Shown piece by piece: positions 10,450 through 22,393 of a DNA stretch of 64,000 nt. The notes below the pieces were generated by a model that did not search any database, was not told the origin of the DNA, and saw only the letters and a list, made by a program, of their open reading frames with translations. The position numbers were made by a program, and so were the translations under genes. The first letter of the stretch is position 1. Every line of letters starts with the position of its first letter. The DNA is taken from assembly GCA_038093975.1 (NCBI GenBank), contig JBBPTG010000060.1, forward strand, positions 1 through 64,000, written 5' to 3'. Origin of the DNA: Chalciporus piperatus. Its lineage: Eukaryota; Basidiomycota; Agaricomycetes; Boletales; Boletaceae.

Positions 10450-13400
10450 ACTGATGCAGTCGCCTGTAGGGAACTGCGAGTAACATACCCAAAGTCAAGA
10501 CTTTCGGGTCATCAAGCTGCGAGGACGTCGAGGTTACGTGAGTGATCAAGTCTTGTGGAAGGCAAGTTGGCTGAGCAGCCTGAGGTTGACAACTGATTTG
10601 ATGCTGAAGCACTGACTTCCAAAACAGACGCTTGCAAGGCTGTTGCACTGGAAAAGACTTTGCTATTCGTAAGGCATGATGCACGATGCACGTTGCACAA
10701 TACAAGTACAGCTTGTGCTCAGGTTAGACTCTAGGTGTGTTCTTAGCATGTTGACACTCTCAATTCTCGATTCGTGGAGCATAGGTACAATCACTGTTCG
10801 CAACCACTCCGCGGACGGTCTGCGCTCGCCGCCGATTGTCTCATCAGTTACTTATCTCAACTTGAGTCAAGGTCCTCGCATAGGCAGACTGAAGTTGTTA
10901 TGACCACCATCTCACACCCACCTCAATGGGAAGGCTAGCTGGGGCTAGGTTTGTTTCTCCGGTGGGCGGATATTAATCGACGGTCTAGCTCAGTTCTAAA
11001 TGATTAGAAGCGCTCTATTATTTTTATATCAGGGTTCGGAGCGCTGTGTGTAAGTACGCATTTCGTCCATCCACTAACAGGCCTTCCCGTTCAGCAGAGA
11101 GTGTGTGTGCCTATCTCACAATGGCTCACATTCGAGTCGGACAATATGCTCTCTTCCTGGACCGCACCGCAGCAGCCCGTGATCGCAAAGCTACATCTTG
11201 TTGGGAAGGGAAGTGGTGATCGTACCAATCAGCACAAGTTGACTATCGTGAAGCCCTTGCATCGACGTCCATCGCACACAGAGGCTTCATATCCCCGAGA
11301 TCGCGACAAATTTGCAATGTACCGAAATGGCGCAGCTCACTAGCGGATCAAGTGAGAGCAGTCCACGCCGGCCATCCCCTGTCCGTTGTAAGTACTCGCT
11401 GGTTCTCGTACGACAAATACCCCACGGGAAGTCTATGCGTGGGAAAACTGAGTGCTGCCGGTGAGTGGCACTGTCTGATGCACGAGTTGTTTCCGGCCTC
11501 AACCAAGACACCATGTAGCGTTATCCTGGCAAAATAAGTGCGAGGCATTCCTCAATGTGTACACCTGGAAGTTGTCCAGGCGCCTTCTTAGCTCGGTCGA
11601 GTTGTCGGAGATCATTTCCCCGCTTTCCCCGCATGGAACTCCGAAGCCCGAGCCAAACAATGGCTGAAGTTGACGCATATGGTATTCAAACTCTAACGTA
11701 CTGCAGCTCTCGAACTTGTCAAGGCGTTTGTCATTTCAGTATCTCATCGCGCAAATGAGCCCTCATTGGTTTTTTGATCTGCGGTGAGGCGCAAGTCGTA
11801 CGTGGCCCGATGTGCTAATCCTTACACACCTGAAGTGAGAGTTTGGTAGTTGGGTTGCCTTTGTGTGTTGTTCTCAGAGACGACTCACATGGCAAGCTTG
11901 CTGAGCATCGCGGCGATACATGAACCACTCTGCGCCTCGCCAGAATGAAGACAACAGAGTATCTATCTATGGATTTGTAAGGACGGTGCCTCCAAGTCGG
12001 CCTGGACGAGCCTCCAGTTGGGTGTCGGAACCCACACGGGTTACATGGGCGGGGCCTCTCTGGGATGGAACGTTTCGACCGTTTTAGTGATCCTGTTTCT
12101 CAAACCATCCAGCCAGTTCCAAGGGCGCAAGACCAATTCTCCGGAAGCTAATGACGGTTAGGTTAATCAAATCCTCAACGAAGCTGTTCCTTTGCAGTGA
12201 ATTTGCTCCCTTTGCGGAGTTGGTTTTTCATAACCACTGTCTGCCTTAAATACCCCTCGTGGAAGGCAAGTATGTATTTTACCAACCTGACGTCCCAGCT
12301 GCAGGTCTCGAACGTTTGACCGATGGACGGACTAATTTTGCGCTCACTGCTGTCTCTAGTTTTCGTGGTCACCGCTGCGCTCTACTATGTCGACAAGAGC
12401 CGACTCAGGCAGAAGCATGCTCTCCTGCCACCCGGACCACCTGGATCTCCGCATGCGAGATAGTGAGCATCGAAGCATCGTGTATTGTGTCTCTGGCGTT
12501 TAGTCGTTCCTTTCAGCCCACCAAGGCAAATCCAGCAATGGATCGAGGAATACGGCCCTGTCATCTCGTTGAAACAGGGCCGCGACGTCCTCGTCATCAT
12601 CGGTCGTCACAACGTGCGTGACGCAGCCCGTGCTTGACTCGTCATTTCTGACTATCACCATGCCACAGGAGGCAACTCAGCTCCTGGAAAAACAAGGCGG
12701 CTCTTTCGCAGACCGACCTCATTCCGTCGCTGGCAGTGACATTCTGGGTAGGGGAATGCGATTTATGCTCCTCAGCACATGTGACAGACTTCGCCGATTC
12801 CGAAAGTGCGTGCATGGTTCGTTTGTTTTTTTGGGGGGGGCAACGATGCTGACCTGGATGAATAGAGCCGCTTATTCCCATTTTCAACCTAAAGCCACCG
12901 TGGCTTATGATGCTGACCAGACTGCGTTTGCGAAGAATATCATTCTCGATCTCTTGGACGACCCGGAATCTCATCAACTGCATGTCAAGCGGTGGGTGAG
13001 AACGCGTGGGTAGATCGGACGCGATGCTGAACGCTTTTTCGTAGCTTCTCCGGGTCAGTCACTCTCCGAGCGATATACGGAAAGACGACGCCCGTTTCGT
13101 TGACGAGCGATCCTTATATTCTTCACTTGAAACGCATGGTCCCGATAGTTCAGGGTGCTCTTCTGCCGGGCGCGTACAAGGTCGATCATTTCCCCATTCT
13201 TCGATATGTTCCCTGGTATGGAAGACAGTTGAAGAAGTGGGGAGAAGAAGAGTATCATATGCTCATGGGGATCATGAATCAGTATAAATCGCAAATGGTA
13301 AGAGCACATCCTCGTTCGGCGCGCGTTCTCACCTTCGAACACCGATCAGACGTCGGATTCTGGACCACACTCGGTGGCAAAGGAGATCATGTCTCGTACG

Positions 13401-14240
13401 GTCACTGAGGGGAACCTGAGCGAGCCAGAAACGGCGTTCTTTTTGGGATCTCTGGTTGGCGCTGCCTTCGACACCGTAAGTGCCCTGAAGGACGACGTTG
13501 CTCATGATTCATGACCGGTGTTCTGACTTGAATGACAGACGCAGGTTGCCATCTCCACGATCATGATGGCTGCGGCGAGGTTCCCCGAAGCTCAAGAAAT
13601 TGTCCACGCGCAGTTGGATTCAGTCGTGGGTCGAGTTTCGCGTGAGTTTATCTGATACCATTCCTTGTTGGTCTTTCATACATCCGGGACAGCCCCTACG
13701 TTTGCGGAATGGGCATCTCTCCCCGAACTCCAGGCTTTCATACTCGAGGCCTTGAGATGGCGACCGGTCAATCCGTTCGGTCAGTTTACACCGTCACGTT
13801 TGTCCGCTGATATGAGTCTGACTTCGTGCTTGCACAGGTGCACCTCGCCGAGCTTCCAAAGATGTCTTTTGGGCGCGTCTTTCATTGATCATAATGCATG
13901 AGGGAGATGCTGACCGTATATCTGCAGAACGGCTATTGCATCCCTGCCGGAGCGACGGTGTTTGGAAACCATTGGTGAGTCGATGTCAAGCACTCGAGGT
14001 CGGCGTGTCGGCAATATGCTCAGTGATCACTCCATGTTAACTCAGGTGCATCGCCCGAGACCCTGACGTATTCCCCGACCCCGAAAGGTTCATCCCTAAG
14101 CGCTGGTTAGGACCTGATGGAAACATCAACAACGACCTCAAGGCGTACTCGTTTGGATTTGGAAGGCGAACTTGCGTTGGATCAAACTTGGCAATCCGGT
14201 GAGTGATAAATTCAATCTGTGCTAATCATCTTGCATATGG
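10450..14240. repeat. Right arm of the large imperfect palindrome
   Basis: Reverse-complement partner of 1-4730, shorter because it lacks the 943 bp of transposon plus target duplication. It contains the P450 gene except for its last exon, the P450 upstream region and the unrecognised open segments. Near its inner edge (10450-10740) it differs from the left arm by several indels. Confidence 0.95.
11101..11758 (+). other. Unrecognised open segments upstream of the right P450
   Basis: Mirror of 3420-4032. Open frames at 11101-11343, 11352-11537 and 11555-11758 differ from the left-arm versions by only a few residues. The first could begin at an ATG near 11121 or 11146. I cannot build a convincing spliced protein and do not recognise a family. 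Confidence 0.2.
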
Positions 14241-14460
14241 TGATCGAGTGACTGATTGGATTGGTGATAGATCGTTGTATATCGCCGCAGCGACTATTTT
14301 CTGGTCGTTCAAGATAGCGGAAGATCCGAAGAGGCCGATCGATGATACGGCGTTCGTTCCTGGTATCGTGTCTCATCAGAAACCGTTCAGTCTTGTGTTT
14401 GAGCCAAGGATGGATGTGTCCCTCTTGCGCGAGGTGATGGGTGGGCAGGCGGAGGACTAA
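12323..14460 (+). CDS. Cytochrome P450 monooxygenase, right palindrome copy (complete)
   Basis: A complete fungal P450 of the CYP64-like group, about 510 residues after removing about nine introns. In order it shows an N-terminal membrane anchor (LLSLVFVVTAALYYV), a proline hinge (PPGPPG), the I-helix motif GAAFDTT, the K-helix ExxR motif as EALRW, a meander region ending in FPDPERFIPKRW, and the heme loop FGFGRRTCVG with the axial cysteine. The C terminus is EVMGGQAED. One intron (about 13870-13927) seems to begin GC rather than GT, between KDVFW and NGYCIPAG. The family oxidises small hydrophobic molecules with NADPH-P450 reductase; the substrate here is unknown. It lies in the same block as a transporter and a mirrored twin gene. 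Confidence 0.9.
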
Positions 14461-14883
14461 GGTTGATCCAGCAGATGCTGTTTTCTAGATTGGGAGATGG
14501 GTGGTTTGATTTGGATCGTTTGCCCGCTCTGCTAGTATGATGCGTATGTTGCATTTCTGTCGTTGACTCCGTAGATGTTGAGCTATGAGATACTTGACGG
14601 AGGGACGATCTGATATCTATGGAAAGCGGGACCGCATTTGGGCACTTCCATTCGGCGATGAATTCGAAGGTGAATGGAAATCAAGTTGGCCTCTGTTATT
14701 CGTCCACCGAAGTCCATTTCAAGATGGAGAAGGGTTTCCGTCGAAGTCGAAGCACCAGCGGGACAATCGATGCAGGGCATGGTTAAACCTTTCAGTTGGA
14801 ATACACTGGGTCGTCGATACTCTGAATGGTATGAGTTAGTCTATACTTCTTCTTAGAGATAAAGTTTCCGTCTGTTCAACTCG
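14461..14883. other. Intergenic
   Basis: A 423-bp stretch between the convergent P450 and kinase genes. No gene seen; short overlapping open frames only. Confidence 0.5.
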
Positions 14884-15624
14884 TCAGAATCGAAGATCGT
14901 CTATATCCCCAGACTCACTAGCTTCATCGTTATTCTCTGCACGCCAAACCGCCTCATCCATATCCTTCGCAACACCCGTCTGTACATGCCTCTTTACAAG
15001 TCGTTCCTTCGCCCTTGCTGGATCTATCTGCACCCACCAGCGCTCGTCCATAAATTTGGCAGCCTCACTCCAGGTTTCATAGTCCAACATGGTATACAGT
15101 CCTTCGATGACAACGATACGATGGTATGGGTGAATCGAGATGGCATCGGGGGTAGGATCTTTGATCGCATGATCGAACGATGGGGCTGTGATGACCGGTG
15201 TGGCGTCGCTCAGTGGACTACGCAAGCGGTTGACGAATTCGAGGTAGGATTTATCGTCAAACGTCCAGTGAATCCCACGACGATCGTGTGCGAGCTCGGG
15301 GTCGTGCATTGCGTCGAGCTGGGCACGGGTTAGGTGCCAGCCGTCCAGCCCGACGAGGATGGCTCGGGTTTGGGTTTGGCTCAGGTGGTGGTGGTTAGCC
15401 TCGAGGAGTGCGTCAATTCTGTTGACAAGACGGATTGCAAAGGACGATTTCCCGGAGGCAGGTACACCTGCGATGGCTATCAGAAGACGTTTCGTTTGAG
15501 GAACCCTGTATGGCGGTTCAGTTTTCTTGGTTAATTCATGATCAGCGGATGGACGGCAATGACGAGCTCACGAGCTGAGCCTATTGACGATGAAGTCAGC
15601 TCGGTCGAGGACGACGTCCTCCAT
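14884..15624 (-). CDS. P-loop kinase of the uridine kinase / phosphoribulokinase family (YFH7-like)
   Basis: Two exons (15572-15624 and 14884-15505) give a protein of 224 residues starting MEDVVLDRADFIV. The Walker A loop is GVPASGKSS at about residue 30. It is followed by DGWHLTRAQLDAM (Walker B and substrate lid region in this family), RRGIHWTFD, a conserved PSFDHAIKDP, and IVVIEGLYTMLD. The C terminus has ERLVKRHVQTGVAKDMDEA, the usual lid/arginine helix. Members phosphorylate nucleosides or related small molecules with ATP in the cytosol. The exact substrate cannot be told from sequence. It is transcribed divergently from the GH-like gene with only about 100-150 bp between them, so they may share a promoter. 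Confidence 0.85.
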
Positions 15625-15751
15625 GGTCCTGAACAAGCCGAGGTTGAGCCAGTCGATATCGCTGGCATCGTTCCTGGGATTTTTTTGATCACAAGGATGG
15701 GCGTCTGAGACCAACGGCTATAACGAGGACAACGAGGTTACACAGCGACAG

Positions 15752-18700
15752 ACTCGACTGCGGTCCTCTCCTCATTACTTGCTTCCATACCCAAACCAGC
15801 TCGACGCCCATGGCACAACGAGAGCTGAAAAGGTGAGCCTGGTCCAACTCGTATTCATGTCTCCAGTTCAAGTTTGGTGAAAGAGCGAATCCAAAAACCA
15901 TCCAGGACAAGTTTCTAGTAGGATATCAAGGATGGTGAGTCGGTGAACCAGTTCGCAACTGGGCTCTGATTGATGGCTGCCCGCAGGTTCACTTGTGCGG
16001 GAGATGGTGAGCCAGTCGGTCCAGGTGCGTCGTTCAACCCTACTCTTCGGCGTCGTTCTCACTTTTCGAGTGTCCTAGGTCACCACGGCTGGCTACACTG
16101 GTTCAATGGCCTAATACCGAACGGCGGACACCCCAACACTGATCTGTGGCCAGATGTATCTGAATACTCTCCTTCAGAACTCTTCCCTGCCCCAGGACTC
16201 AAGACAGCCGACGGCGACCAACTTTTCCTCTTCTCATCTCGCCATCCCAAAACCGTACGCAGGCATTTCCACTGGATGGCCCTTCATGGCGTGGACGGCG
16301 CATTCCTCCAACGTTTTGCTGGTCAGTGTGATATCGAGTCAGGCAATAAAGGCATTCGAAATATCAGAGATGAGATCGGGGACAGAGTGAGAGAGGCAGC
16401 TGAGGCGGAAGGTCGCGTGTATGCAATCATGTGCGTCTCGACAACTTACTTCCATCATACTTTGTCACGGCTGATCAGCGCTGCACAGGTATGACGTGTC
16501 AGGCGTATCTCCGGATAAAATCCAAGGAGTTCTACAGCGAGACTGGGTTCATCTTGTTCACGATCGGGGCCTTCTGGACAGCCCGAATTATCTACGTGAG
16601 AAAGGGAGGCCGGTTGTTGCACTTTGGGGTCCGTTTCTCAACCGCAAGCAAAGGCGTGTTTGCTTTCCCGCTCATCGCCGTTTTCAGGTTTTGGTTTCAA
16701 TGGGCGCAATCACACTCCTAAGCTCGTGCGCTCGATCACTGAATTCTTCAATTGTTCTACTCCTGGAGGAGCATATATCGTAGCTGGTGTCCCAGGGCAT
16801 TGGCGAACGTCGACTGGGGACGCGGATCGTAATCCAGAATTCGTGCGGGTATGGACGGAATGCTTTGACGCAATCAGTCCATGGACCGTTGGCAGATACA
16901 AAAACGAGGAAGAAGCAGACACATGGGGCGAGGTCCGAGTCAAAGGGGATGCAGAGTATCTGAAGAAGCTCGAAGAACAAGGTGGAAGAAAGATTAACTA
17001 TATGCCTGTGGTTCTGCCTGGTGGGAGCGTACGTATCACTCTTTCTCTTGGGTCACCCACTTTGACTCATAGTCCGTGCTTATTCCAGGGATACAATCTT
17101 TCTAAAGGCAAATGGGGGATGAACGAGATACGACGTCATGGTGGTCGTTTTCTATGGAGACAGATTTACAACGCTCGTCGTGCGGGTGTTCGTACGATCT
17201 ACGGAGCGATGTGGGACGAGTGAGTGTTTTTTTTGTTGTCCTAGGGTGAAACAAATCGCTCAACCCATTGCTCCAGATACGACGAAGGAACCGCATTCAT
17301 GCCTGTCGTGTCAACTGCCTCTCAGCTTCCTGTTCATCCGTCTTACAAATTCGTTGCGCTGGATGTAGATGGTTATGACCTTCCCTCTGACTGGTATATG
17401 CGCATTGTAGGATTTGCGGCGGAGGCATTCCATGGCGAACGCACCCTATTGGACACATTCCCATTCAAGGAATTACAAGACTACTGGGGAACGAGGCCTC
17501 GCTTTGAGGAGGTCGATGACGAAGAAGAGCGCAACAAACAGCTGGAAGATGTAACGCGTGCTTTCAGAGAATGGGAAGTCTCAGAAGGGAACGCTGGTCC
17601 CCTGAACGACGCACCCCCACCTCCTTATAGCTTGGAAGCGTCTCCACCTCCCCAGGATATCGAGCTGCCACCAACACAATCTACAGTGATGCAAGCCTCC
17701 ATGTCTCGAGGTCAATCCGTCGGGGGTAACAGCAGTGCAAGAGTGATGTCCCCTGGTGCACTATCGGGTCGGGGCTCGTTGACCGCCGTTCCAGGAGAGG
17801 TCGTGTTCTCACCGCCTGTGGTCGCTCACTCCATGTCGGTCTCACACGCAAGCTCATCTTCGTCTTCTTTACCTCCCCCACCCCCCAGACATCCGAGTAC
17901 CTCACCTCCACCTCGCTTGAACGCTCCAAGTTCGTCTTCGTCCCGTTTGCCTCCACCACCAAGGCATCCAAGCATTTCAGTTGCACCTCCCGTGGATCTG
18001 TCCTCTCATCCACACCGTTCAGGAACCCCGTCAACCAGGTCTCAGCGCCTGCCCGAGAGAGCGGGTGTTGGCGTCGCACCTCCTATGCCACAAGGTAGGA
18101 GATCATACTCACATTCCCCACATCGCATTCGTGCTCACTCGGTTTCTCACCAAGCACACGACATTGGTCGACAGTCGTCTCCTCATCCGGGTATTCACGC
18201 ACCCGCACCCGCACCCACACCCACACCCACACCTTTGCCGACTGCGCTGCATGCAGGGCGTGCCCCACCCGCCGGTGTACGTTACTCGCCCAACCCAGGT
18301 GTGGGTATGCTTTCCGCTGTGTCTTTCCCTGCCTCTGTCGAGGGAGTGGAGTATGTACAGAGGGGAAGGGAACGTTCTCACTCGCGACACCGCCGTTCGT
18401 CCTCTTCTAGCTCCAGAAAAAAGAACAAGTCTCCCAAGAGACATAAATCACCCAAGCGTGGACATTCACCCAAGCGCCAACATTCACCTCGCCGACCTGA
18501 CGTCCATCACCGTCCGTCAAGCAGCCCTAACCCTCATTCCCACTCCTCGCTGTCTCCCACGAGTCCTATTAGTCCTCACGCGAGGGCTCACTCGCCTTCG
18601 CCCCATCCGATGGCGTTGCATCATGCTGGGCAGTCTGACGGTGCATATGCATGGGCTGGGGCTGGGGCGGGAGGAACTGTGATACATGGTCCGTATACCC

Positions 18701-19555
18701 CAGGTCACCCACAGCAACATTCCCATCTGCCAGTGGGACACACGCCTTCCGCGGGCCCGGGCCCGGGCTCTTCTTATATGCCTCAACCACAAGGATCGTA
18801 CCCCATACATTACCACAACCAAACCCAATCGCAATCGCGATCGCAAGCGGCCTATGGGCCCGGGGGTCCATCGTACGGACAAGAATACGGGTACGGGTAC
18901 GATCAATCCCGTCCACATACGCTATCGCACTCGGTGTCACATTCACGTTTACAAGCGCACTCGTCGCACCCGCCTCAGAGTCACTCGCCCCATTCACCTC
19001 ATTCACCTCATTCGCCTCATTCGCCACATTCGCCTCCTCCGATGCCTCCTCCGATGCCCCAAGGTCCAGGTCCTTCCAATCCACATTGTGCGTATATTCC
19101 CGTTCCTCGTATCTCCCGTCGTCCCCACCCCTCTGACCATTTCTCTCCCCCTCTCATTCTGCATCATGATCTGAAACGTACGCTAACGACATCTGGTCTG
19201 TCTAACCAGTCTATCCACATGCGGCCTCGGGCTCTTCGTATTATCCGCCCTATCAGGCTGGTCCTGGTGGTCCTTATGCTGGGGACGCCGCCTCGGGAGG
19301 AGTGGGAGTGGGAGTGGGCGGGGTGGGAGGAGGAGGAATGGGAGGGACGATTATGAATAGTCTATCGGGGGTGTTCGTTTCGGTGGAGGGAGTTGCGGGA
19401 AAGGAGACGAGGAGGCAGTTGGAGCAAAAGGTGAAGAGTTTCACGAGCCGTGAGTGTTTTTCTTTTTTTGAGATTCTTTTTCTTTTTTTTTTTTGGGTGG
19501 GCGTGTCTGGAGGGATGTACGATGCACTGACGATATTGTCACAGGATTCAAGTAG
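15752..19555 (+). CDS. GH71/GH99-like putative glycosidase fused to a long disordered C-terminal region
   Basis: The first 500 or so residues match the GH99/GH71-like fungal and bacterial family often called xylosidase/arabinosidase. Landmarks are LVGYQGWFTC, HHGWLHWFNG, FHWMALHGVDGAFLQRF, IMYDVSGV, VVALWGFGF, INYMPVVLPG, FLWRQIYNARRAGV and MWDEYDEGTAFMPV. With no break in the exon at 17299 this passes into about 600 residues rich in Pro, Ser, His and Gly, including PPPPY, an RS-like stretch (KSPKR repeats), AP/TP repeats and SPH repeats. After one more intron comes a short helical end (ETRRQLEQKVKSFTS) with the stop at 19553-19555. No signal peptide was found. The first exon is uncertain: no in-frame ATG is obvious upstream of the exon I start at 15752. 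Confidence 0.8.
18198..18234. repeat. Hexanucleotide tandem repeat in coding sequence
   Basis: Repeated CACCCG/CACCCA units encode an Ala-Pro then Thr-Pro run in the disordered tail of the GH-like protein. Length variation would stay in frame. Confidence 0.8.
18988..19041. repeat. 9-bp tandem repeat coding Ser-Pro-His
   Basis: About five copies of CATTCACCT / CATTCGCCT-type units encode repeated SPH, followed by duplicated PPMPPPMP. This is an in-frame minisatellite in the disordered tail. Confidence 0.75.
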
Positions 19556-20973
19556 GATAACATCACAATGACAGGGTGGGACGAATGAGAACCGGGTCCG
19601 AGGATGGTAGTAGTACTAGGCACTTGGAACATTCAAGTCGGAGTTCAAAAGCTCAAGTTTGGGCGAGTGAGATTGGGGAATTGGACGTTTGTACATCATT
19701 TCGTACATATGTTACTGTACTTTTGTGTGTCGGTGTCGGCACTTGTGACGCTGTAAAAGAAACGGTTCCGCATGTTCGATCGATCGCATATTTGACTCGA
19801 GTTGGGGTAAACATCGAATCGAGTTACCCGAACTGAAATTCAAATTAAATGTTCAACGTTCATCTCTGCCATTGAATCGACTAGGCATGGATGTATGAGG
19901 GGAGGGGGGAGGGGCGCTGTGCCCCCGTCTGACCGCGTTTGAAATGGTTGAATACGCGAGCGACGATCGCATGAGGCCTTGAGGCGGCACGATGCATGAT
20001 GGTATGATGTGTTGAGGAAGTTCAATGTTTGACTTTAGTCCCGCGGCTGCAACGCTAGTACACCTACGAAGGCTACGAATGTCACGGTAAACGGCCCCGC
20101 CGGGCCCGAATAAAGTGATGCCCAATTTTGAATTCGAGAAAAACGAGGTTCGAGCATAGCTTGCCTCGCATCGCGAACGCGACGATTCAACAACTTTATT
20201 CAATATTCAATAGGCACGGCTCAGAGTCGATGTTTTGTTATCGCATAGGTATGGCCCGCCAAAGGGGGTTACAACTTACAGTCTTCAAATACCACCGACT
20301 CGCCTGCAGCTGGGGGGGGGGGTCTGAAGTACTCTGTGAAGCGTAGAAACATGAATCGCATAACATTGATTCGGATATGGGTCATAATCATGAAGGGGGA
20401 ATACGGAGGCCTTGGTACATATGTGCGTTTTCAAAAAAAAAAAAAAAGTCCATGGATGGTCATGTGTGTATGTCTGTAATGGGGGGGGGGCGACGGGGGG
20501 AGTGGTGATACATAAATAATTGTCACAGGGTAGCATTCGAAAGCGAGGACGACGACGACGAAAACAGCAGCAACGTGGCGATCGGGGATCGGGGGTAGTG
20601 TACGATGATACATAGAAAGTTCCATTGGTGAACGATGCTAAAAAGTCTGCGCTGATGGTAGAAGCCACGGCACGACAACACGATATCCAAGGAGACGGTC
20701 GTTCGATCAACCTGTATCGAGGGAAACCAGGGGGGGCTGGAACGGGGTACGACCACTGAAAAGGTAAACCCAAGAAAGAATTCTTCCACGAAGCACTACT
20801 AGTATAGGTGGGCGGGGAACCAAGAATAAGAAGAAAACGTTGACCTGGTCTGGAATCATTTCCGTAAACGTCTCATTTTTTCCTCGAGAGCGAGGGAAAA
20901 AAAAACAAGAAAGAAGCTGTCTTGAATACTAGGCGAGGCTCGTCGGGAGGCGGGTATCGAGCCGATCGTGATA
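19556..20973. other. Intergenic between GH-like gene and C2H2 factor
   Basis: No supported gene. It contains G-runs near 20310 and 20479 and an A-run near 20434. Longer open frames on the minus strand (20285-20789) are proline/cysteine-biased and unrecognised and look like chance frames. It probably holds the 3' regions of the two convergent genes. Confidence 0.5.
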
Positions 20974-22393
20974 TCAAACCATGACGAGTCTGCCCATGAC
21001 GTAAGTGCCCCCATTGACAAGACCGAGATTCATGACGTCCTTTCCCCCAAGTCCGACTCCCGGCCCGGGCAGCGTGCCCTTCCAGCCACAAGGGTGATAT
21101 GGAAACAAGCCGACGTTCTCGTCCCAAGAGTTGCGCTCTTCGATCCACTCATCCGATGCGGGGTCCTTGTACGCCGTGACGGGAGGAAGGGGGACGGGAG
21201 TGGCCTTGGTGTACTCCGCCGGAGTGATGTTAAAGTCGACGAGGGATTGGGGGATCCACTGAGAAGGGGAGGGCGCGCGACGCCTGCGCTTCGCGGGGGG
21301 CTTGGAGCTAGACTCGGTTGGTGATTCAGGAGGAGATGTCGTTCCTGCATCGCTATCGCGCGATCGCTTGTTGGAGCGTGAAGAGGAAGAAGTCTGAATG
21401 GATGTTGCGTCGCTCGTGGTCGAAGTTCGCAGCAATGGAGGGGCATTGGCGGATGGCGATGTGCTGGGGGACGTGGATGAAGTCATTTGATTGACACGAT
21501 TGGCAGCGTTTACGGGCTTCAGAATGCAGCGTTTGACGTGCCGATTGAGGTTGGAGGCAACACCGAAACGACGACCACAGGTATCACAGACGAAAGCTGG
21601 ACAAGAAAAGGGTCAGGAGGATGGTTGGTCACATCGGTGGTGGTTACCAACCTTTTTCGCCTGTGTGGACTAGCAAGTGCTGGATGTGATGGGTAGTAAG
21701 CGTCAAGGTTATATAAGATACGGGAACGCCAACCTTTCTAAGCGTAGAGGGTCTGTCGAACGATTTTTCGCACATCCAGCAACCATGTTTCTTCTCGCGA
21801 GGACGGGGACCTGACCCTTCCTGCTTGGATGTGCGTGAAGAAGGTGCACGGGGATTATTAGCGCAAGCGTTGCGGATAGATTGCGTGATATCCGAGCTCG
21901 TCGCAGGTGACGAGGAGCTGGAGTGCGAGGATGCTCCGTGGAACGACGGCGATGAGTCGGATGGGGCGCTCATGGTGGATGCGTCGGGGAGGTTTATGCA
22001 AAAGGAAGATAGGGATGGTATCTGATGTGAGGGCAATGTTTTATCGATCGGTGGATAGTCGTAGTGCAATGGTTGTGGGAGAAGAAACGGGATCGAATCT
22101 GACCAGTCGCAGTGAGAGTGTCCACCTGCTATCGTTCTAAATCCTGATAGAGAGGGGGGGATGTCTACGATGTTGCGGAGGGGCGGGGTCGTTGTCGGAG
22201 TGGCGTCCTGGAGAGAGCACCGGCCGGGTACGTCGTACGGCGGGTAGATTGACGATCTGTCCAGGAAGCGCGAGAACGAATCCGGCGAAGAATGGTGAGA
22301 AAGCGACGGACCGGGGTGGGGGAGTGCGATATGGTCCTGGAAGACCGATTGCGGCTGGAAAGCGGCGAGCTGTGCGGTGCTCGGACCTTGCAT
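20974..22393 (-). CDS. C2H2 zinc-finger transcription factor
   Basis: Three exons (21734-22393, 21652-21679, 20974-21596) give 436 residues. The N-terminal 200 residues are Ser/Pro/His-rich and probably a regulatory or activation region. Two adjacent C2H2 fingers follow at about 207-255: finger 1 CWMCEKSFDRPSTLRKHLLVH, whose sequence is interrupted by an intron after TLRK, then the TGEK linker, then finger 2 with CDTCGRRF and NLNRHVKRC, where the last zinc ligand is Cys. Further on are a basic patch PPAKRRRRAPS, likely a nuclear signal, and a conserved-looking C-terminal region with WIPQSLVDFNITPAEY and EERNSWDENVGLFPYHPCGW. It should act as a nuclear DNA-binding regulator. Targets are unknown. 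It is divergent from the RSC-type gene. Confidence 0.9.

Noticed and set aside
1..14240. The palindrome as a simple assembly artefact
   Set aside because: The arms differ by a transposon with target duplication, several indels near the inner edge and scattered substitutions, which a duplicated contig would not show. Long-read confirmation is still the proper test.
20285..20789. Minus-strand open frames rich in Pro and Cys
   Set aside because: They overlap G/C homopolymers, lack a gene-like start or splice pattern and have biased composition, so chance frames are more likely.
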